Position numbers and translations under genes: made by a program. From Carya illinoinensis (Eukaryota > Streptophyta > Magnoliopsida > Fagales > Juglandaceae): 64,000 bases of DNA. The notes under the pieces are model-generated. The model worked only from the letters and a program-made list of their open reading frames with translations. It did not search any database and was not told the DNA's origin. The stretch is taken from positions 14,947,501-15,011,500 of the forward strand of contig NC_056753.1 in assembly GCF_018687715.1 (NCBI RefSeq), written 5' to 3'. This document shows positions 25,001 through 34,000 of this stretch, piece by piece (positions within the stretch are counted from its first letter, which is position 1; each line of letters starts with the position of its first letter).

Positions 25001-28000
25001 GAACCCAGGCCCAAAGTCACGGGCCAAGGGCTCGGAGGAAAATCACACGAAACCCATCTGGAAGCTGCGTAGCCAGACGGGGTGCGGCCCAGCGGGGATT
25101 GGCCAGGCCCCGACGGAGCTATTGGCGCTGCCAGTGATGGCGAAGCCTTCGACGGTGGGGGAAGACCAGTCGCCGATGACAGTGGCCCTTTTTTCAACCT
25201 CCGTAGGAAAGGTTCCAGATGAACCAGGCCTAATCATTTTAGGCGAGGGCCCGACGGGAGTGCAACCCCCACAGACAGCGACGGCAACACCACAAAAGGC
25301 TCCGACGGGGAAGGAAAATGTGCCGGCGACGCAACAGAAGACAGCGACTGCAGTACTGATGCAGAAATCAACTACCGTAGAGAAAAAAGATGAAAATATA
25401 TGCTGCCACACTCTCAGCGTTGATTCTACGGGGGTGCCACCTCCACAGACAGTGACAGTGGTCACCGGCGACGCTCCTCTAGAGGTGGCTTTGGTTGTTT
25501 TTGAAGAGGAAATTCCAAACCTTACAGTGACAAGAGTTCTGCCCCAAACCGTACAAAGTTTTGGAGACCTAGCTTCCGAAACATTGATGGAAGAGTTAGA
25601 GGATGGGGAGATGGGTCAGATGGTGCCGAGGGATGTGTTTGAAGAGGAGGAGAATGTAGAGCCACTCAAGTGGAAGCTTATGATGAAGCTAGTATGAAGG
25701 AGAAGGGCGGGGAAAAGGGGGAGGCCAAAGGAGAAGAAGCTTTGCTCTTATGTGAGCCCTCCAGAGCAACAGAAGAAGGAGAGGGATGCCCAAAAGATGA
25801 TCCCACACCTTTAAGGAGTATTCCTCCCGGCACCCCACCAGATTGGATTCTAAAAAAAGTGGAGGAGTTTCAAGATTGGATAGGAATATCCTGTAAAGGA
25901 TACGAAGAATAGTTCAAGGCAATCCTTATTGCCATTGAGACGGGACACCAAAAGGGGGGAATAGGGGTGAAGGAAACTAGGGAGTTAAAGAGGCTTACTT
26001 GGTCTCTTAATTATGAAGGTAGAGAGGGGAGCGTGAGTCGGGGGCGTCATAGAGGAAGGGCTGGATTAGTTGATTAATGTTGCCTAAAATCCTGACATGG
26101 AATGTAAGAGGGCTGAATGACATCAATAAATGCCTTCGAATAAGATCGTTACTTAGGCAATGGAAGGTAGACATCATATGTTTGCAGGAAAATAAATTGA
26201 AACAAATCACAAGAAGAACCATTCGGAGTATTTGGGGCTGCCAATATGTAGGTTGGGCATATTTACCTTCGGATGGGGCGTCGGGGGGAATACCGGTCAT
26301 GTGGGACAAAAGAGAGGTAGAGATGAGTTTGTGGGAGAATATTCTATGGGTTGCTTGTTTAAAAATTCAGAAGATGGTTTTGAGTGGGCTTTCGCAAGGG
26401 TATATGGTCCTAATTTGGAGGGTGAACGGCGGTTACTTTAGGAGGAGCTTGCACGTTTATGTTCATGGTGGGAGATGCCATGGTGTATAGGGGAGGACTT
26501 TAATGTGACAAGATTTCCAAGTGAAAGGTCGGGAGAGGGTTGGCAAAATCATGCTATTGGGGGATTCTCCGATTTCATTTCAGAGTTGGGACTCATGGAC
26601 ATACCTCTCTTGGGAGGTGGATATACTTGGTCTAGCAACCATGCCTGGTCAAGACTAGATAGATTCCTCATATCTCCTTCATGGGAGATACAACCAGACT
26701 CTTGTTAGAAAAGACTCACTCGGTTGTGCTCGGACCATTTTCCTATTATGTTAGATTGTGGGGGAATACCGGGGGGGCCCTTTAAGTTTGAGAATATGTG
26801 GTTAAAATCCGAGAGATTTGTGGAGCTGGTCAAGCAATGGTGGAGTTCATATCAAATGTAGGGCACTCTGAGCAAGGTATTGGCGGGAAAGTTGAAGGCC
26901 TTAAAGAGGGACTTGAAGACTTGGAATGAACAGGTATTCGGTAATGTAGAAGCAAAGAAGAAATCCTTGTTTCAAGAGCTACAAATTTTGGAGGGTGTGA
27001 AAGATGAGGAAGGTCGAAAAGGGCAAGTAGCTACAGAACTAGAAAGGTTGATCTTAATGGAGGAGATTTCTTGGAGGCAAAAGTCAAGGGCCTTGTGGCT
27101 TAGGGAGGGAGATAGATCTACAAAGTTTTTTCACCGAGTGGCAAACTCCCATAGAAGGTTCAACACAATCGAGTCCATGAACATCGATGGCGAGGTAGTT
27201 TCTGATCAAGCAAAAATCAAAGACTATGTAGCTGGACATTTTGAGCATTTGTTGGAAGAACTGTTTGCATGGAGGCCTACAGTAGATGGGTTAGCTTTTG
27301 ATGCCATTGATTTTAATAGTATGGCTTGGTTGGAAAGACCATTTGAAGAAGTAGAGGTACACCAAGTCATCAAGAAATTAAACAAAGATAAAACTCCGGG
27401 GCCGGATGGTTTTATTGTGGCATTTTTTCAGACTTGTTGGGTGGTGGTAAGAGAGGATATTATGCTAGTTTTCCAGGAGTTCTTTACTTTTGGTAAATTT
27501 GAGAAGAGTTTGAATACTACCTTCATTGCACTCATCCCCAAAAAATCGGGTGCAAGAAAGGCACAAGATTTCAGGCCTATTAGTCTAGTGGGCAATGTGT
27601 ATAAGATTCTTGCAAAAGTCTTGGCCAACAGAATAAGTACAGTCTTGGATAAGATTATTTTGAAGTCTCAAAATGCATTTGTACGAGGAGGGCAAATACT
27701 GGATTTGGTTCTTGTAGCCAATGAATGTTTGGACAGCAGGCTTAAGTCAAAGATCCCGGGTATTTTGTGTAAATTGGATATGAAGAAGGCCTATGATCAT
27801 GTCAATTGGAACTTTTTGCTCTATCTTTTGGGTAGGTGTGGTTTTGGGAAAAAATGGAAGGGATGGATACATCATTGTATTTCTACAGCTCGGTTTTCAG
27901 TTTTGGTAAATGGTGAACCTGTGGGTTTCTTTAATAGCTCGCGAGGGTTACGACAAGGAGATCCACTATCCCCTCTACTATTTGTGATCGTGATGGAGGC

Positions 28001-31000
28001 TCTAAGTCTGATGGTGTCAGCCACTATAGCAGGTGGTTTCTTTTCAGGATTCTCAGTGGGAAATCTTCATGGGCCCATTACTATTTCTCATCTTTTATTT
28101 GCAGATGATACGCTGCTATTTTGTGATGATAATGTAGCGCATATAAAATCCTTGAAGGCCATTTTATGATGTTTCGAAGCGGCTTCCGGTTTAAAGATAA
28201 ATCTAGCGAAGACAAAAATGGTGGCGGTGGGGGATGTAAGTAATATTCAAGGGTTGGCCAGTATTTTGGGGTGTGGGGCTTCCTCGTTGCCAATGAAGTA
28301 GCTTGGCCTCCCTTTGGGGGCATCTTTCAAAGTTAAGACAATTTGGGTGGAGGTGCTAGAAAAATTAGAACGCAAGTTGGCTGAGTGGAAAAGATTATAT
28401 TTGTCCAAGGGGGGGAGGCTCACACTTATTAAAAGCACGTTATCTAACCTTCCCACTTATTTCTTGTCTCTATTCTCCCTTCCAGCTAGCATTGCCTCCA
28501 AGATTGAAAAATTACAACGTGACTTTTTGTGAAGTGGCATAGGAGATGAGTTTAAATTTCATTTAGTTGGATGGGATAAGGTGTGCACACCTTTGCGTGT
28601 GGGCGGTTTGGGGGTCCATAATGTGAGGCTTTTTAATCACGCCTTACTTGGGAAATGGTTGTGGCGGTATAATTACGAGAAGGAAACACTATGGAAAGGG
28701 GTGATTGATGCAAAGTATGGGAGTGCAAGGGGAGGTTGGTACTCTAATGAGGGAAGGGGGGCATATGGTGTGGGGTTATGGAAGCATATAAGAAAATGTT
28801 GGGGGGTATTTTCTAGCAACACCAGGATAGTTATGGGGAATCGCCAGAGAATCAACTTTTGGAATGATGTATGGGTGGGTGATACAGCTCTTAAGGCGGC
28901 TTACCCTGCTATTTTCAGCATTGCAAGGGAAAAAGATGCGAAGGTGACAGACTTGTGGGGTACTACACATGACGCCCAAGCGTGGAACATAAATCTCACT
29001 AGGGAGGCTCATGATTGGGAAGTGAGTATGCTGGTGGAGTTTTTTAACCTACTTCATAACATCTCCCTTGATGCTTCAACTGAAGATAAGTTGGTTTGGT
29101 GTCCATCTCGGAAAGGGAAATTCTTGGTAGGTTCTTATTATGATACTATTGAAGCCCCACCTTTGCCTAACTTTCCGTGGAAGAGCATATGGAGAAATAA
29201 AGCACCTCCTAAGGCGACATTCTTTATCTGGACAGCTGCCCTCGGGAAGATCCTAACCATTGATAATTTAAGAAAACACGGTCTTATAATGATGGATTGG
29301 TGTTGCATGTGCAAAAAGAGTGGGGAAACAGTGGATCATCTCCTCCTACATTGTGACTTTGCTAGGGACACTTGGAATCATTTCTTTAGTATTATGGGGT
29401 TAGCATGGACAATGCAGAGAAGGGTAGCTGAGTTATTGGCAAGTTGGAGAGGGATCTCAGGGACAGCACAGATTGTAGCACTATAGAAAATGGCCCCCAT
29501 CTGTATCTTATGGTGCATCTGGAGTGAACGAAACAACAGACAGTTTGAGGACCATGAAAGATCTATAGAAGAATTTAGGGGTTTTTTATGGGAGACTTTG
29601 TTTTTGTGGGCCATGGCTTTAGAGTTCAATGGTCTCAGCTTCCATGATTTCCTTGTAACTTTTTCTAGCTCTTAAAGCGGTGTATTCTCATGTATACTCC
29701 CAGTATACCTGGCTTACGCCTTCTTTACATTAATAAAATTTAATATTACTTATCAAAAAAATTATATTTGATATTACCACTTATTGAAAAGTATGTTTCA
29801 CCCATATCTGTATACAACTCTACCAAAGTTTCACTTTATAATGAAAAAATTATCCAAATATCATACCTGAAACATCTAATCAATATATAAGCATGCTAAA
29901 ACATATTAATCTTCCACTTAGTGGACTGTCATGTATTTTAGCTTTCTCCATTCCAGTACCAAATGCTTCCCATGTACAGTGTCATCTATTTAGCTTAAAA
30001 CCCATAATTTCCCTACCAAACATCACGGAAAAGCTGGAAACCTTGTTCAATTAAAAAAAAACATACAATGTATAGATGCTGGCATTTAATGCTGGCCCAC
30101 CTAAGACTCTCACAAACAGTCCTATCCTTCACTATTCATAGCATATAGTGCCTGGTCTCCTCAAATGAACACAAGATACTACTGACCAGCATTTCAGTTA
30201 CTCAGTTTTTTAAAAGAAGAAACAGTATTTCAGTTACATGACAAGGTCAAAAATGTCATGACCAACGTCTAGGGACAGTATGCCATATATGTGGAAGATG
30301 GCATTTTGTGTTTGTGTGCCTCTTCATGCTTAAAGATTTTCTATTTTGTGTTTGTGTGCATGCTTGTGTGCATGAGAGAGAGAGAGAGAGAGAGATATGC
30401 CTTTTAATTCCACGCCACGCTGAAAAGTTTCCTTCTTTGAACCATCTTTGGCAACTCCCATATCATTAGTTGCAACGCCAATAACCTTGTTGTTTGCATC
30501 ATATAATATCTGACCCATTACATAGCTTCAATTACAACCATCCAGTAGCATGTTGAGTGGTAAAAAGAGAGCAAAAATAGGAGTACCTCACTAACAGCAA
30601 AACCAGGATATATTTCTACCCCCAATTCTTCAGCTTTCATCCCCATCCAACGTACTAACTGACTTAAACTACATCAGAGGGCCAAAACAGAGCTTGTTCA
30701 GAAAATTTAAATCATTTAATGTGATTCCAAATGGAACATACGAAAGATGAAAGGAACTTAGGGTCAACAAAGATATAAAGCCCAATTTTAGATATCTATA
30801 AGTCAAACTAGTAGTTCAAAGATCCCATTCCAGTCTTCTTTCTAATTGTCTACTTGAGCAAAATACTAAGGCCGACAAGACTCTGAGTCCACTACAAACC
30901 AGCTACTAAACATAAGTCAAGGGTCATAATAGTCACAGTGAGACATAATAAGCATATAACAGAATCTCCCAGAACCATTTCCAGGTAGATTTCAGTTACA

Positions 31001-34000
31001 TTTTGCGGTAACTTAATTCAGAGCTCAAGTTCCAAGAGAATTGCAAATCACAAAAAAATCAAATGAAATAATTTTTTTTGGTTGGCACTGGATGTCCAAA
31101 AACAACGTCCCGACTAATCCCAAGGGTGCATAGGCCCTTGGCAAGGAGTTTCCCGCAAGTGCACCTCTGGTAATTCAAAGAGAAATCCCCCAGTCCGATG
31201 GCCCCTAGAAATTGTTTGCACCCAAGGGGATTTGAACCTTAGACCTAGGGGAGCATACCCCCAAGCCCAAGGCCTTTACCACTTGAGCCAAGGGGTTATA
31301 AATCAAATGAAATAATAATGATGCAATATGAATGTGAGGTTCTCTCTTTTAAGTTTACAAAATAATTTTTAACCAGCCAAAAGAATACTGTGTTCGGCTT
31401 AAAACAAATGTTTCTAAATAACTGCCCCATGCATTATACAAGCACATTATATAACTACCTTATAACATAGTTCCCCTCGTTATTAAAAGGACAAGGAAGT
31501 GAAATTGCACGATTCTTTGTAAGATACCAAAACTTGTCAGAAGAAACCGGGACATTTATGGGTGCCTGCAGGTAAATTTGGTAGTGAACATAGATTAAAA
31601 TTAAAGAGAAGAAAAAGTGAAGGAAATTTAAACATTACTTCAGCCAATGATTTGTTCCTTGTGCTTAACTATTAGCAGATAAACCACTTTCCTTCCTCAT
31701 TTAATCATTTTACCTATTTCTGTGCAGAACCAGAGTACACGATGAAAACATACAGGTATAGAATAACACTTCTGAACTGGATCAAAAAGGAGCTATCAAT
31801 AGATCAAATTATATAACAGTAGCTTTTTCCAAAATTTATACATAAACACAAGACTTTAAATATTATTGTAGAAATATATTTTTTCTGGATATATATTATT
31901 ACGAGGAAGACTTTGACATTGACATTTGCAATGGAGTTCAGAACATGAAAAGAGGATTTTACCTTTTTTCTTAATTTTTTCAGTTTTCCCTTCCACATGA
32001 TAGCATGAAAAGGCTAACCATAATCCAGCCCATGGAGAGTGGAACCCCAGGACTCCATCTTTCCTAGGAGGAGAACCACCATTCGGCTCCAGGGCCATTG
32101 GAACATATTTCATTCTTTCAAACCAAATAGCTTTCCACATGAAAAAACACTTTTTTTTTTTTGTTCAATGGGCCCACATAGATGATATAACAAATCCCAT
32201 GTCGGTAACATGAACAATAGTTGGTATACAGCAGATTGGCTCTATCTCCCTAAAGTAAACTCAGTGAGTTGCTATGCAAAACCTATGTTTTAAAAGACTG
32301 ATACAGCCATCAATATACAAAAAGGGAAAAAACAAGTTGAAGTAAAACTAGAGAGAAAAGAAAGGGGTACCTCTTCTTGTTTCCACTGTGGAAGAAGTTC
32401 ATCTAGTGCCCGGGGTTCAAAAACATTCCCAGAAAGGATGTGAGCGCCTAGTATAACATGGAAATGAAAAATGCTGTGAGCAAGGATTGTTTAATGGCAT
32501 TGACCTCGTAAGAAAGATGAACAAGTCACTGTTGAAGCATTGTAAAGAAGAGATTCTGATTAAACTCATTTATGCATCATGCATTAGTTATGCTGTCATA
32601 CTTCATGAGGTTCAGAAGTTAACGAAAAAAAAAAAAAACGACAAACTCTAATTTATAACCAAATATTTATAAGAAAAATTGTCTGATCTATGTGAGAAAC
32701 AACCTAAAAGACAAAAGCTTTCTTTGTCAGGCAATGCATTCTATCAACAAATCTCTGCTAAATCATTGTGTAGAATGCATCCATTTTTAACTTCATTTTT
32801 ATCTACGTATAAACTTTGCAAATCTTACAGCATTAACAGGTTTGCTCTGTATCCCTATTTAATGCATGAAAATCCAGTATTTTAAGGATATAATTCACAA
32901 AATTAAATCTCTCTCTTCCCATAAGTTTAAGCTTTTTGACAAATAGTTATTTCACAGTCTCAGAATCAAGTTCTGAGTTCGAATCTTAACTCTACAATTT
33001 ATCTATTTAATTAAATATTCCATGTGTTGGACCGAGTTATTGGAGGGAAGTTTGATCCATACGTGAGGGAGAGTATTAAGGGTATGTTTATATAATTAGG
33101 CCGGTTTGGATAGTGGGTTGAGTTTAGATGAAAGTTTAAAATATTATTTTTTAATATTATTATTATTTTAAAATTTGAAAAAGTTGAATTGGGATTTAAA
33201 AAAGTTGAATGTTTTATTATATTTTGTGTTGGAAGTTGAAAAAGTTGTAATGATTATATGAGATGAGTTGAATTGAGTTGAGTTGGCTAACCAAACACAG
33301 CTTAAAATCTACTTCTTCCCATCAGCTTAACCTTTTAGGACAATTGGTGATTTCACACTGTAGAGATCTCTGTGTGAATTATAGTATCAATGTTCTTAGA
33401 TTACAAGACAATACACTGATAATCAGGCCAATCACAAATGGTGCGGTAGGGATCTTGAACAGTGAAGGCTAAGATGGCAACTCGCACACCAGAAGCAGAT
33501 GTAAATTAGAGCCAGCACCCTAATATGAGATGCAAGTGACAAGTGAAAGTAAGGTTTCCTCCGATATACCAAATAGTATTTGAACCATATCCTTTTCCTT
33601 TTGTACTGTTGGATGGCATTAGCGCACAAATCCAAACATACACAAAGAGACTAATGATTCAAATCACGAAAGAATATTCTGAATAATATGAAAATCGGGT
33701 GAAGGAAAGAAGAGGAAAAAATGAACTCATTCGAAGTTTTTTTGACAACTTAATCAAAATCCTATAAACTGCTACGCTCCATTAACTTATATATTTCCAT
33801 TTTCCGAACAAGGTGACTAACTAGATGTGATAACTGAGGCTAAACAAAGCCAACCCATTCAAAGCCAATCAAAGTGAGGTGTAAAATACCTACTTCAGGA
33901 CCCTTTTCAACTACACACACCGAAAAATCAACACCCTTTTCAGAGCACATTTGCTTCAAACGTATAGCCGCTGATAACCCGGCCGGTCCTGCCCCAACAA

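Larger units (their letters stand above)
24935..29762 (+). mobile_element. L1-type LINE in ETFQO intron 5
   Basis: This 4.8-kb copy runs against the host gene. It is flanked by a 17-bp duplication with one mismatch (TATATTTG-M-TATTACCA at 24918-24934 and 29763-29779). It encodes a proline-rich ORF1 tail, endonuclease, RT and zf-RVT and ends with TTAATAAAATTTAATATT and an A run. It belongs to the same family as the intron 12 and intron 11 copies by its 3' UTR and protein. Confidence 0.9.

Noticed and set aside
31073..31299. A tRNA gene, because of A- and B-box motifs
   Set aside because: No cloverleaf can be drawn, and the 17-bp TSD and A-rich tail identify a SINE.
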